In this document: in pieces, positions 1 through 12,314 of the stretch
Position numbering within the stretch: position 1 is the stretch's first letter
Layout of the letters: each line of letters opens with the position of its first letter
Source of the DNA: Lithospermum erythrorhizon
Lineage: Eukaryota; Streptophyta; Magnoliopsida; Boraginales; Boraginaceae
Direction of reading: 5' to 3'
Assembly: GCA_019722365.1 (NCBI GenBank)
Contig: JADFUC010002374.1
Location: 1-64,000 of the forward strand
Length of the DNA stretch: 64,000 bases
Translations under genes and position numbers: made by a program
Notes under the pieces: model-generated
What the model was told of the DNA's origin: nothing
Databases searched by the model: none
The model's input: only the letters and a program-made list of their open reading frames with translations

Positions 1-1126
1 TGCCAGCTTCTCATCTCGCTGGCTGAAATTTAAGATTCTCCACAACTTCAACGCGAACGACTATCGCCACTAAATTGCCAAAATCACGGGTCGGATAGCT
101 CTTTTCCTCGTGATTTCTCAATCAAGCCGTGGGAATATTAGGCAACACCTTCCCATTCTCGCATCGAACACCCCAATCCCCTCGATAAGCATCACTATAA
201 ATCACGTAGCCCTCGTGTAACTTACTCTGCATCGCCAACACTGAGCCGAAGTCAATCTCCTCAGATCTGCCAGCCCTCACAATCATCATCCCAAATAAAC
301 GGAACCCCTTTTCTCGTCAAATCAATGGCGCCGCAATCAAGGAAAAGAATCTCGATTTAATCTCCCGTAGAACCAACACCCAAGAAACTCCTAACCTCGC
401 CACACTTCGTGGGGACGCCCCAATTGTTCACAACCTCCACCTCCGTGATCAACAAAATACCCTCGCCGGAAATAATACGACCCAGAATTGCACTTTCGCC
501 AACTAACTCACATTTGGAAAAACTTGGTATACAATTGGTGTTGTCTCAAGGTCTCCTAACACACCGCAAATGCCTCTCATGTTCCTCCTCCCTCTAGAAT
601 ATAATGTAATATCATTAATGAATACCACCACAAACTCATCCGTATACTCCCCGAAACACCCGGTTCATCAAATTCATAAAGGCTTCCGGTGCATTTTGTC
701 AATTCAAATGGCATCACTATAAACTCATAATGTCCATAACGAGATCGAAAGCCGATTGAATTTCTCCCTTGATCTCAACCGATGATAACTGCATCAGCAA
801 ATCAATCTTCGAGAAATTTGGCATCCTTCTCACCGATCAAACAAATCACACCTGAAATGGGTTTTGGTTCTTACTAGTCACTTATTCACGCCTATAGTCA
901 CGCAGTACCCCCTACCGAACCATCCTTCTTTTTCACAAACAACACTGGTGCACCCCACGGAGATACACTCGGTCTGATGAATCCCTTGTCCAACAATCTC
1001 CTGTAACTGAGTCCGGCACTCGCACTGGCCGGAGCCATCCTGTACGGTGGAAGAGAAATTGGTGCCGTACTCAGTGAATAACCTCACCAGCAACCCGACT
1101 CTCCCTTTCAGTGGCAACCCCTGCAA
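1..1126 (-). pseudogene. Ty3/gypsy reverse transcriptase and RNase H remnant (element A)
   Basis: Read on the minus strand, short open pieces separated by stops and frameshifts follow the order of a gypsy pol gene. Near 780-870 is the RT start (FSKID-like), near 610-720 the segment encoding AFMNLMNRVFREYTDEFVV, near 590-605 the polymerase-site region, and near 290-460 the RT/RNase H link with VRSFLG and LTRKGVPFIWDDDCE. The window begins inside RNase H, so the integrase lies outside. The 82-codon piece at 878-1126 corresponds to the protease-RT linker and RT N terminus. No frame is open long enough to be functional. Assignment to gypsy pol is firm; exact domain limits are not. Confidence 0.85.
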
Positions 1127-1149
1127 GCCTCAGAAAACATCCTTGAACT

Positions 1150-1640
1150 CTCTTTAAACAAATCCGCACATCCTTCGGTTCTGTTTCTCTCTATTCAAAT
1201 CAACCACATATCCCAAGAACCCAATACACCCTTTCCGAATCAATCTCCTAGCCTCAAGTGCTGATACAAAACTCGAAGGCAAAATCTTTCTGTCTCCCAC
1301 AAATCGGATATCTGGTCTCCCCGAACCCACAAAAGTAATCTCCTTCCGATGGCAATCAATAACGGCATGATGTTTCCCCAACCAATCCATACCCAAAGAT
1401 AAGTGTCAAAAATCTAAAGCTCAAATGGAAGTAAATCAACGTACAACAACCGACTCACCAACAATCAAAGACGCCTCAGATACCAATCTAACCACAACCG
1501 AATTCCTATGTGTCATAATATCAAGGAATGTGCAAAGGCACACCACATATGTATAAGTGAAGAAATAAAACTCGAGAAACAAAAGAATGCTGTGAGCCCC
1601 TAATCAAACAACACCCCGGCCTCAATATCATACGTAGTCA
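1150..1640 (-). pseudogene. Gypsy aspartic protease remnant (element A)
   Basis: The 80-codon open piece at 1154-1396 begins GMDWLGKHHAVIDC, the conserved C-terminal part of the retropepsin of plant gypsy elements, and continues into the protease-RT spacer (ILPSSFVSALEARRLI). Upstream, around 1560-1620, a broken frame carries the active-site neighbourhood (LFD-G followed by a Ser/Phe-rich stretch), with the Asp kept and the next residues disturbed. The same spacer occurs nearly unchanged at 28060-28200 in element B, showing that A and B belong to one family. Confidence 0.8.
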
Positions 1641-1839
1641 ATGTACTGCTACCACTGGGTATCTCAAGGCCTACGTTGCAATGCTGATGAATCGCTCGAT
1701 CAGCCTCCCGGCCGTGCCGCTACCCACTGCACTCCTCCGAGGTCCCATGCCTCCATATCCCCGCCTCCACGCCTAATCGACCACGACTGAGCAACCGGCC
1801 GCTCGACAGTCAATCAGGCCAAGCTCCTCTCCGGGAAGC

Positions 1840-2575
1840 TGGGACACTCTTCGCCAAATGTCCCTGGCCGGCCGGCATCGATAGCATGTTAATTTACCCT
1901 CTCTCCGCAATCCTCGCTACCGTGCTCCAATCTTACCACAACGGTAACAAATGTGCATACCTCCCCTCGACCCCTGAAGACAACTCCTGACCCGCCGGAT
2001 CTCGCAGCGCCCACCGCAGGCGAGCAGAACATAACTCGAATGGATCACCGGGAGCACCGGCGACTCCGCCTGTGACACCCCCATCGTCCGCCCCCTCCAA
2101 CTCTGTGAGCTGGGTCTACCTAGGAAAGTCTCGTGTCTAATTCCTCCCATCCATCAGCCTCGGCTCGCTTAACTCCATTTCCATCTTCGTGGCTCCATTC
2201 CTCACAACATGGAAATTCAGTAAACTCCCATCGTGAGATCTCGTGACGTATCTCCTGCACGCCAATCCATCCTCGAATCTAGTGGACCCTCTTCGCCTCT
2301 ACCCATAAACACGTGAAGTCGGCACAAATCACCGAACTGCCTCGCATTCTCCACCGACTCAAACCCCGTGTCAACGCAACCGCCTCCAAGGCCGCCATGT
2401 GGGTCTCCAAGCAATACTCTCCAAGCAGCTCAACAAATCGCTCCCGTGAAACATGAACCTCCCTCTCAGCCGAGATGCACCTGCCTCCCCACTGGCCACG
2501 GCACCCTCGCTAAGCCTTGGCAAGTAGCAAACTTCACTCTCATCTCGCCCACAATCCCTATCGCCAACAAGGCCA
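1840..2575 (-). pseudogene. Gypsy gag remnant with zinc knuckle (element A)
   Basis: Minus-strand pieces at 1917-2150, 2217-2414 and 2371-2575 resemble the plant gypsy capsid/nucleocapsid gene. The first contains CYRCGKIG, start of a CCHC zinc knuckle. The second contains ESVENARQFGDLCRL, matching ESVEEYERQFSDLCRL in element B at 29180-29240. At about 2576 the gag frame runs straight into LTR sequence without a primer-binding site or leader, so the 5' end of this element has been lost by deletion. Confidence 0.75.
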
Positions 2576-4019
2576 CGTAAATCATAAGGCGCTCGACAAG
2601 GCCACAAATCAAAGCGTCGACAAGTGCCACATAAATCGGAATATAAGTCAGGAGTTCAAGCCACTTACCTCGCTAATCTTCAACGCCTACGTAATATAAT
2701 CACATAATCATATAACAATTACATGTATATCATTTTCACGTAATCATAACACAATGACATGTATATCATTCTCACATAATCATATCATAATAACATGTAT
2801 ATCATTCTCACATAATCATATCATAATAACATGCATATCATTCTCACATAATCATAATTAACATGTTCACACAATTTAAAGTAAGTACGAAGTAACACAC
2901 CCGTGAGATAAGTACTCACTCCCCGGCTAGCTAACAAGAAACCTCTTCGCGAAAAAAACAACAATCGTGGTAATCGGCTTTTCCACGATCAACGCCTAAA
3001 CAACACCTTAAAAGTAGCACCAAGATCTACTACTGTACCGGCGTTCTATAAGATACATAACCAATTCTTTGGGAAACTATCTCTAAACGGTCTAACACGA
3101 CGGATAAACTATCGAATTATAATCCCATCGGACACAACCCAATCGATCCCCCGCTAAATTCCGTCTTATCACGTTCTCATTACAATCAACTTATAAGTCA
3201 TTCTAATTAATCAGCAGGTCCATAATTAACAACCTATACTCCGAAATATCCGTTATAACTCAACTTGAAATTTTCACTTTTCCGACCTAACTCCCTTTAA
3301 TCAATTTTAAATCACCAATTTAACATCATAACAACTGGAATTAGGTCCCAATATAACCTCCTACACATTTAAAGTCTTATAAAAATATCACCATAAAAAG
3401 TCAACTGAAACCCCAAAAGTCAACTCGACCATAACGTCCTCAAACGATTCTAAATCACTCTAATTCATCACTCAAATACGTCATGCAACTCCATAAATCA
3501 ACTAAGATTTATCATAAAATTCAATTATGAAAAGTCAACTAAAAGTCAACTATGTCAAAACCCAAGAAATGACTTCGAAAGACTTGAAATTTCTACCTTA
3601 ACTCCGAAGAGAACGACGGGAGAACAATATTCTACAACCGATCTGAAGTTCGAGGCCGACAATCGAAGAGAGAAATGGAAATGAAATTTTTAAGTGGGGA
3701 GGGTGAATATTTCGCCAAAAATGGAACAAGATGAAGATGATGACTTGGTTTTAAGATGTGAGTGATAAGTCATAAGATATTTATAAAAAAAATCGAGTCC
3801 TCGCTTGGCTTCTAAGCACTCGCTTTTTCCGCATTCTTAAATCTCCACCTAACCCGATTCGTAGATAAAATTCTTCCATGGCAAACACTAATAAATTATA
3901 AAATGAAATTGCCAAAAAAATTTTACGAAATAATATCATCGAGAAAAAATTTACTATTCACGGGTCCCACCGCCGACCGAAAAATTAAATTTTTTTTTTT
4001 TTTATAACGGGTTATTACA
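2576..4019 (-). mobile_element. Truncated gypsy LTR (element A)
   Basis: The right edge ends in GGGTTATTACA, the complement of the LTR start TGTAATAACCC that also opens the plus-strand copy at 7311. The sequence then follows that copy inward for about 1.4 kb, including the GTGGCCTTG-type short repeats at 2570-2640, and stops where the 29-bp palindromic array would begin. The 3' half of the LTR is missing. The stretch has no gene. Confidence 0.8.
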
Positions 4020-5200
4020 ATTTAGGTACGTATAGTACGGATGAAGAAAAATGTATGTGTACAACACGCATCTAAAATATATGTCATTAGTAATTCACTA
4101 ATACTTAATAACACTAATCGCATTGGGTGTAAAATATTTATTTTGAATCTAATTCAAATATATCACTTAAAAATGTATTTTAAGTGTATTAACATTTAAT
4201 ATTAAACAATTAGTATTTTCGAAAAAATACTATTTACTAATTTTACACCATTTAATTCAAGATAATATATTACTCTAAAACTTTAATTACCAAATAATTC
4301 AAAGTTTCTAATTAAAAGAATCATTCGAATTAATAGTTTCAATTATAATTCCTAATCAATATTAGAAATTTAATTAAATTATAATCTTAGTTTAATTATA
4401 TTCTAAATACTAATTAAACTAACTCTAATAAAATTAGAATTATTTGATGTGCTTAAATCATCAGTTTCCAAGATTTATTATATCTCGACAATATCACTAA
4501 AGCTTCCTCCAATCAAATGAATAATTAAAGTAGTTAATTTTAATTTGAAAATAATTTCTTTCAACTTAAAATTGAATCGTAATAATTTTAATTGATATCA
4601 AAATATCAATTTGAGTTAAAATCGAAAGCATAAAATAAAGTCATGACTTATTTTAGCTCATTTAGGAAACAAGTCATTATCCTAACTTAATTTAGAATTT
4701 TATTCAAAATAAAAATATAATTAATAATTGAATTTATTGTTTTAATTATATTCAAGCAATATAAATTAAATAAATAATATCAATTTTAGGATCACAAAAT
4801 CCGTCAAAATAATTAATTAAGTCAATTATCACGTTTTTGTTCAAAATTAAATTATAATTGGACTTAATAACTTATTATAGTGAGCTATGGAAACTTTGGT
4901 TCAAACAACAATTGCCCAAGCCAACCGGACCAGAGAGAGGCCCAAATCCGCATCAGCCCAGCCGCCCAACAATCAGGTCCAGGGACCTGATCACACGCGG
5001 ATCGGGTCGGATCCGGGTCAGGTCAAAGCATACAGGTCAATCAACGCAGGTATGTTAGCCAATAATAATACTCAAATATATTTCTCGAAACAACTCACCA
5101 TATAATATAACACTCTATTTTGAAGATACTCTTTTATTTTATCAACCTTCTCACTACACTACACTATACTATACTTCTTAAGAACAAATTTTTACTCTAC
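4020..5200. other. AT-rich intergenic or transposon-derived DNA
   Basis: About 900 bp of A/T runs without coding potential, followed at 4900-5060 by a GC-rich pocket with repeated GGGTC/GGTCC motifs (two short overlapping open frames there have no recognisable similarity). Such GGGTC-rich pockets are common in leaders of plant LTR elements, and a copia integrase fragment follows directly, so transposon origin is likely but not shown. Confidence 0.4.
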
Positions 5201-5325
5201 AAATGCTCACGTTCCACCATCTCTTTGAATTCCTTCAATTTCTCAAAAGCCTCGCTTTTGTCCTTCAAGAAATACGCCTTACTACCTAACCTCGAGTAGT
5301 CATCAATAAATGTTATCATGCATTC
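5200..5325 (-). pseudogene. Ty1/copia integrase fragment
   Basis: On the minus strand an open stretch of about 40 codons reads MITFIDDYSRLGSKAYFLKD and continues with KSEAFEKLKEFKEMVE before a stop. FIDDYSR followed by a hydrophobic stretch and KSEAFEKFKEF is a signature of the copia integrase catalytic core and includes the first catalytic Asp. No other integrase sequence continues on either side, so it is an isolated relic. Confidence 0.8.
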
Positions 5326-5529
5326 ATAAATTACACGTTGATGGTTGTTTGATCTTTCCGAGCAAATCTGTCACGGGTCGAACCCGGTCGATTCAAGTCA
5401 ACTCCTACGACCGAGTCAAACTTCAGCGAGTCAACTTGGTGACTCACAATGCCATCAAATTTCAAAAAATATTTCTAATTGAATTACACGAAAAATACAA
5501 ATTAAAGCTTAACAATTAATCTGGATCAT

Positions 5530-6766
5530 CGTATTTAACTGTATAATCAATCTATTCAACTATTTTGCAGAGACAGAAACTAATTCAAAAAAATCCGAAC
5601 AAATTCAATAAAATCAAGAAAAATATTTATGATTTAATTACATAAAAATCACAAATTGTTGATTAATAATTAATCATATTTAATTCAATTAATCACATAT
5701 ATCATATCAATTGAACTAAACAAATATCAAATAGCAATTTAAAAAATATAAATTCTGATCTACACATACAAATAATTTATATAACAAAATTACGAATTAT
5801 AATACTCAAGTTTTATTTTGATGTCACTATTGGCTCTTTATGGATTAAAAATAACGCATTATCTAATCCTGACATTAGGAACTCTACGCAGATTATAAAA
5901 CAATAATTTAATTAGAGATTCCGTATGTACCTTACACCTTCAAGTTGGGCAAATGAATAATGTCGAGGAGGCTCTCGAACAACCAAGTAGGTCAGTTTCA
6001 AGAATGGGCCTTCATACCAACGATCGATCAAACCTTCCATCGACGCATTAAGAAATGTAAGTAAATAAATCAAAAATACGATAAAGAAAAATCATGGGTT
6101 TTTCTTCCCCATATGGCCGAACAAGAGAGGGGGGAGGGGAGGGGGAGAGAGGTTTTGCTTCATCTTTTCTCTAAAAGATGAATAATGAATGAGCGATTGA
6201 ATCGACTTAACCCCCTTTATATAGGCTTCTCAAGAACATTCTAGAATTTTAAAATCTCATCCCTACTTTTAAGGCTTTCAAAGAGATGTGGTGAAACTCT
6301 TCCACCTTTTAAAAAGAACATTCTAGAATTCTTCCAAAAAGAAGATTCTGGAACTCCTTCCACCTTCTCTCCTTCGCTCTCAAGACGCTAAAGCGGAATC
6401 ACAATTGGAATTTCACCCCAATATTTCCTTATAGTTATATTTTAACTTGGAAAGTTATAATTCACATTATAGTTTGATCATGTTGTTGTGTCTGACCTCT
6501 TAGGCCCAATTGACAAGAGTAATATATTAATTTATGTTAATCTTAATATCAGGATAATATATAGATTATGAAATGACCCTAGTAAGTCATCATAAATTAA
6601 TGTCAATACGAAAGTTAATCCTAATATGTCAATTGTCTATCAAGCAAACATATATTTGAACTTATATTATTTTGAATATAATTAAATGTAAGTAAGTAAA
6701 TAGATTGTATAATCAAATTGTTCAACTAATATATTTACGTAGATCTAATATCTCATATTTCCAACA
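5530..6766 (-). mobile_element. Ty1/copia-type LTR, minus orientation
   Basis: The right edge ends ATTTCCAACA, the complement of the copia LTR start TGTTGGAAAT. Reading the minus strand, a TATA box (TATATAAAG, about 6216-6225) is followed by a purine/pyrimidine-rich leader and a start-site region. The left edge is not certain. The LTR differs in sequence from the copia LTRs at 9883-10385, 10871-11582 and 39431-40374, so it belongs to another family. Confidence 0.6.
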
Positions 6767-7060
6767 CATGTCACATGAGGCTTCGCTTCTAGCGTTTACT
6801 CCGGCCGACGTGGTTTGTGCTATCAAAGGTTAGCCCGGTTCTACCCAAGCAAGACTCGACAAGTAGCGGTTACGGATTATCCATTACAAAAGGGAGTCTT
6901 TTCTTTTTTGAAAATCTTGATATTGGTTCTCATTCTAACTTTTACATGAGTAATAAATTGGAACAAAATATTGAGATGTGAGATGAATTCAAAATTTCCT
7001 AAAAATTTGTACAAACATAAATTGGCCTTAAAATTTAGGAAGAAAGAGTAGTATTTGATT
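6767..7060. other. Unassigned spacer, probably copia 3' region
   Basis: No gene is visible. The stretch GCCCGGTTCTACCCAAGCA (6835-6853) resembles part of the copia 3' untranslated region at 34780-34800, which suggests debris of a copia 3' end. Confidence 0.35.
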
Positions 7061-7310
7061 TACAGAACAAACCAATATCTGCCTTCTTTGATTGTGATAC
7101 TTCATTCATCCCTTTTGTTATAAAAGATACTTCAAAACTTGACTCAAATGCTGTAGATGAGAGGAGAGTATGGGCGAAGCTTTTCTCGGGGAAGAGGATT
7201 TAAATGAAAATTTAGGTTTTTCGCCTATCTCTCTTTCTTTATATAGTCCTTTTAGTTTCGAGCCATTTAGCTTGACTGCTTGATAAATAGCCAATTCAAG
7301 TAAGTCGCTA

Positions 7311-9882
7311 TGTAATAACCCGTTACGAAAAAATAAAAAAATTTAAATTTTCGTCATGTGGACCCGTGGATAGTATAAATAATCTCTCGGCGATAATATT
7401 ATTTCGTAAATTTTTTAGCCGGTAATTTCATTTATAATTTAGTAGTAGTTTTTTCCATGGAATATTTTGTCTTGTGAATCGGGTTCGTGTGGAGATTTAA
7501 GTACGATAAGCGGAGAATTAACCGAAACCTAACTAGACTCCTCGAGTTTTTTTTAAATATCTAGTCGTTTATCTTCCACATCATCATTTTTGAGTTCATC
7601 TTCTTTCCTTTTCCTCATAGGGCCGAGATTAAGCCCTCCCCTTAAAAAAATTTCATTTTCCATTTCGATTGAACGCCTCAAACTCAAGCATCGCTTTAGT
7701 CGCTTCTCCCCATCATTCTTCTCTTTGTTAAGGTACTTTAAAGTTCAAGTCTGAGATATTTCTTGGGTTTTGACATGGTCGACTTTTAGTTGAATTTTTC
7801 ATAATTCAATTTTTATGATGAATCTTAGTTGGTTAGCGGTTCTCATGACGTATATAAGTGATTAATTCATGATTTGTAGGTCATTTGGAGGATGTTACGG
7901 TCAAGTTGACTTTAGGTTTTCGTTGACTTTTGGGTTGATATTTTCTAAGACTTTAAATGTAGGAGGTTATGTTGGGACCTTATTATGCTTATTGCATATT
8001 GAATTGCATTTAAAATCGACAAAGCTGAGTTATGTCGACAAAGTGTTAATTCCAAGTCGTAGTTATAATTGATATTTCGGAGTATAGATTGTTAATTATA
8101 GACTCAAGTGATTAACTAGAATAACTTATAAGCTTCCATTTGTAACGAGAAAGTGATAAGATGGAATTTAAAGCGGGAATCGATTGTCATATCTGGCCGG
8201 GATTATAATTCGACAAGCTTATCCGCCATGTTAGATCATGAAAGATAGTTCCCTAAGAGTTGGTTATGTATCTTCTAGAAAGCCGGTATAGTAGTAGGTC
8301 TTGGATTGTTTCTTATGGGTGTTGTTTAGGCGCTGATCGGGAAAAAGCGGCGCTACCTTGATTGTTTTTCGCTGGCTCATGGGTGGGGCCATTGGTGTTG
8401 GAAATTTATCTCACGGTGTTACTTTACGCCGCATTCTTACTTTAAATTGTGTGAACATGTTATTATGATATGATTATGTGAGAACATATACATGTAATTG
8501 TTATATGATTATGTGGATTATATTCTGTGGCGCCAAGACAGTTTCGAGGTAAGAATGGCTCGAACTCCCAACTTATATTTCTCGATTTTTGTGGCCTTGC
8601 TCAAGACTTATGATTTCGTGGGCCTTGTCGGCACTTATGATTTATGTGGCCTTGCTCTGCTTATCGCGGTTTGACTTACGAATAGAGATGTTTTAGCCGC
8701 AAGGTTTCTCGATATTATCTGGGAGGTAGTGAGTCGGTTACCGTGAGGCGACGTAAGCCAGAAGCCATGCATTTACTCGGCGACTCCAGTGATCGTGATT
8801 TGACCTATGCTGGGATGATTATGGTTGGGGTGACTCCTCCTTCCTTGGGTGATATGCGACGATAGTGCCTTATACTAGTGTATAAGTGCGACGTGCCTCA
8901 TACTTAACAGAGAGCGGTGTGCCTATACTTAGTGTATAAGCGGTGTGCCTGTGACTCTAGCGTATGAATGCGAGCGTGCCTTATACTTTTGTATAAGTAC
9001 GTGCCTTATACTTTGTGTATAAGCTGTTTTGGCCTTATATCATGTGGCAAGCTGGGTGATTACTGACAGTCCATTTCGTTTGTGTAGACGGATTGAGTAT
9101 ATGCGCATTGTAGGATGGTATAATCGCGGGAGAGCATGGTGAGATGTGAGGCTCGATGACTAGAGTTTTAGTCGTTGCTGAGTCTATTGATTTCTTTCTC
9201 GAATCACAAGGCCATTGCAGACCTTCTATTATATCTTCATGTATTATGTCTCGAAGTTTTTCCTACGGAATTATGTCAGATGACCTTTTAGGTAGTCCTA
9301 GATATATGTATTTTATTCATATTTGACTATTATATTATCGATTGACCTGCTCCGCATGATAAGTTTACCCCTGTGCTGTTAGCTTCACTGCCTCGCCACA
9401 CCCTTTCGCATCACAGCGGCATTTCATTTGTTCCAAAGTTGACAAAGCGGGCAGCTGAGCCAAGAGGTCAAGCTTGAGAGTTTTGTTCCGAAAGTGGCTG
9501 TGTGAGCACGGGTGGCAGAGATCCTCACACAAATACCGATTTTGATGTTTTCAACTGCTTTGATTGTTGTATTTTCCTTTTGAAACTTTAGCCTTGTCGA
9601 TGTTGTCATTTTGTATTCTGATACATTTATCATTCATTGTAGCCTTGCCTCTGCATTACTTTATTTTGGGATATGTCAGGTATATAAGTATATGGTTTTG
9701 CTGCTTCGATATCACCGATAGATTATAAATTTTAAAACTGCTTTGATTTGGAAACTTAATTGGTGATCAACATTTTTGGATGAAACGAATTGTGTTTTTA
9801 AACCGAGTCGCTTTATCGGTTTTGGTGACTCGTGTTCGGATTTTAACCATTCTCACTGCATGCCGACCAAGCGGTCGTTACA
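7311..9882 (+). mobile_element. Gypsy solo LTR, 2.57 kb
   Basis: Begins TGTAATAACCCGTTACG and ends GGTCGTTACA, with no gag or pol between, and is flanked by CGCTA (7306-7310) and CGTTA (9883-9887): a 5-bp target-site duplication with one mismatch. The target is a copia LTR. Internal features are short GTGGCCTTG repeats near 8590-8670, the palindromic array at 8860-9035, and a candidate TATA sequence near 9303. Solo LTRs arise by recombination between the two LTRs of a full element. Its length is large for plant gypsy LTRs but is matched by the copy at 29911-32454. Confidence 0.88.
8860..9035 (+). repeat. Palindromic tandem array in LTR (copy 1)
   Basis: Degenerate units of the form GTGCCTTATACTTTGTGTATAAGTGC, each with inverted arms CTTATAC and GTATAAG around a short spacer. 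Five to six units are visible. Same array as at 16505-16760 in opposite orientation. Confidence 0.8.
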
Positions 9883-10385
9883 CGTTAACTAACTTATTAC
9901 TAAATCTAGCAATTTTAACAAGTTAAATAAGCTTCTCTCGTTAAACCGCCCAATAAATAACCATTTAATTGATTGTTTTTGTCCAATTTGTATTTCATAT
10001 TATCAATGTAAAACTATCGATTGGGTATCTCGTTGATTTCAATCAACTTCCAATTTAACAATCTTCTATTTAATTCCATATACGGAATATGCAACTCAAC
10101 ATTATCGTGACAGGCGCGAATTCCTTTCAGGAATGTGATAAATATTTTGCCGTGATAATAACAATATAATTGACCGTGATTATTATATTGGTTATGTAAT
10201 GGGATCTAGCAATCCGACATAACCCCGGAGCATATCATGAGTTCCATTTTAGTAATTTACAATTACTATTATTGAACACTTAGTTTGAGCAATCTCTTTC
10301 ATTGTCTAAGACTAGTAAATGAATTATTACAACAATTCTGTCGCAACGGGCATAATTATAGAAATCAAAATACCTCGATTTCCAT

Positions 10386-10870
10386 CACTGCAAGAGACTT
10401 GCCCTTGATCCATTACTTTACAATTCCTTTATCCGCACTTCAAGCATAAAGTTAAATTCATGCAGTGTATCGCTTTAAACACCTATGACTTTCTTTTACT
10501 CGAGTCGAATCAATCGTGTACTATGGCGTCCCCATAAACCAATCAGTCACAAACTCCTTTGAGGCCTAAGATCTATACCTTGTATATCAAGGATGGATAA
10601 ATATTTTATAATATATCAACGCCAATGCTATACTATCGCGGTCACCCAACATATGTCAGTTATAATCCATGCTTATGCGCACGCTGGACATAGTCAAAGC
10701 TACACAACTCATATAACATAAGTAGTTATACACAGTTCAAGAATTCATTAAACTTCTAGCTCTAAGAAAATATCATAGGACACAGATATACATATCTTCT
10801 ATGATTTTGGCAAATGTCAATCCAAATTCAAGTTATAAACCGATAAATTTATAAGATCGATCAAGTTTCA
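10386..10870 (-). mobile_element. Copia 3' untranslated region
   Basis: On the minus strand this matches the plus-strand copia 3' region at 34680-35060 (shared tracts such as CTTATGTTATATGAGT and TGATATACAAGGTA), lying directly before the LTR at 7061-10385 in element sense. No coding sequence. Confidence 0.65.
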
Positions 10871-11582
10871 AGCTTCCACGATCCAATCCACTATGATGGT
10901 CATCAAATGCTAGAATCTATGAGCAATTGGAAAATAATTTGACTCAAAACCAAAGTGGACGAGGGGGGAGTTCAGAGGCAGAAGACGAAATTCTAAGGCT
11001 TCATTTCCATCTTTTCCTTATATATAGTCTATTTTGGTTTCAAATGAATAGTTTCGACTGCTTGATAAATAGTTAACTCCTTAAGTCGTTAATTAATCCT
11101 ATTACTAAATCCAGTAAGTAACTTAACAAGTTAGTAATAAGTTTCCTCGTTAAACCGCCAATTGAAATAGCAATTTAATTGATTCGCTTTTGTCCAATTT
11201 GTATTTTACATTATTAATGTAAAACTCGATCGGGTATCTTATTGATTTCAATCAACTCCCAATTTAATAACAATCTCGAATTTATTCCATACAATTAATA
11301 TAACTCAATGTCATCAGATGCGAGCGACCTTCGGCTCAAATAATATTAGCCGTATAATAATATAATTGACCATTATGATTATTATATCGGCTATGCTCAG
11401 ATCTAGTAATCGCATAACCCCCATATTATCGTGAGTTCCATTTTTAGTAATTTATAATTACTATTTTATTGAATAGTTAGTTTGAGTAATCTCATTTTAA
11501 CTAAAACTAGTTAATGAATTATTACAACAATTGTTTTAACCAAGATAATTATAGAAATCAAGATACTCCTCGATTTCCAACA
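10871..11582 (-). mobile_element. Second copia LTR, minus orientation
   Basis: Ends ATTTCCAACA at 11582 and contains the TATA element (CCTTATATATAGTC on plus, near 11018). Over its length it parallels the LTR halves at 7061-7310/9883-10385 and the LTR at 39431-40374. It interrupts the 3' region of the preceding copia copy, giving two copia elements of the same family and orientation in series. Confidence 0.75.
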
Positions 11583-12314
11583 CGCATTTGCCTTAGATTT
11601 ATTACTTCTCGAATTAACCGTAAAATAATAGTGACTATATGAATGAATTATACATTCATATAATGTAGTTTACAATTACATTTGTAAACAAGAATTACTG
11701 TCAATCAATCGCTCAACTTATTCTAGAAAGTGATGAACTTGCTCCCACCGAACCTTTGCATCGCTCGCTTCTTCAATCTCAAGGTGGAAATCAAATCTCG
11801 AAGTTAATCATGTAAGAATATATCAACTCCTCGAGATGGTTTCATGTCCACATGTGAATTTTTAAGTCAGACAAACTCTTCGTCTTTAAGACATGTAAAG
11901 TCGAATAATGATCACAATCATATCATAACCCGTAATACTAATTGCAAGTAGACTTTTACATCCATCTCTGTTTGCCTCTCAACCATGGAATGATGGTTAA
12001 GATTATCCCTATGTCATACATAGCTATGTGCAAACGAAGTTTTGGCCTTTTGCCACAAGCTTTGCTTTGAAACTGTAGATAAGCTACCATCTGGTCCACT
12101 TTCCTCTCAAATACCCACTAGTTAAGCTGCACAAGGACAAGACCTCGCTTTGGTATTTCTAGTGACTATTCTCAGTTTTCAGGGCGCTTAGCCACTGGTT
12201 ACTTATCGGGCGTGTTTACAACTCAATCAAAGGTATGCTTAAAACACATCTATATTATTAAATGCATATTCTCTAATAACATTATCAACAATACAAGTTG
12301 ATCTGGGTAATCCG
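11583..12314 (-). mobile_element. Copia 3' region without coding sequence
   Basis: Contains GCTCCCACCGAACCTTTG near 11743, similar to the CTCCCACTAACCTTTGAG tract near 20028, which on the minus strand resembles a polypurine tract region. The rest of the stretch is non-coding and is cut by the gypsy LTR at 12315. Confidence 0.5.

Larger units (their letters stand above)
7061..10385 (-). mobile_element. Copia LTR split by a gypsy solo LTR
   Basis: The two halves, 7061-7310 and 9883-10385, join into one copia LTR that matches the minus-strand copies at 10871-11582 and 39431-40374. The first half carries the TATA element (TTTATATAGTCC on plus, near 7236), the second half runs from TTAACTAACTTATTACTAAATC to ATTTCCATCA. 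The break falls inside the motif TAAGTCGTTAACTAAC, which is intact in spirit in the other copies. Confidence 0.8.
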
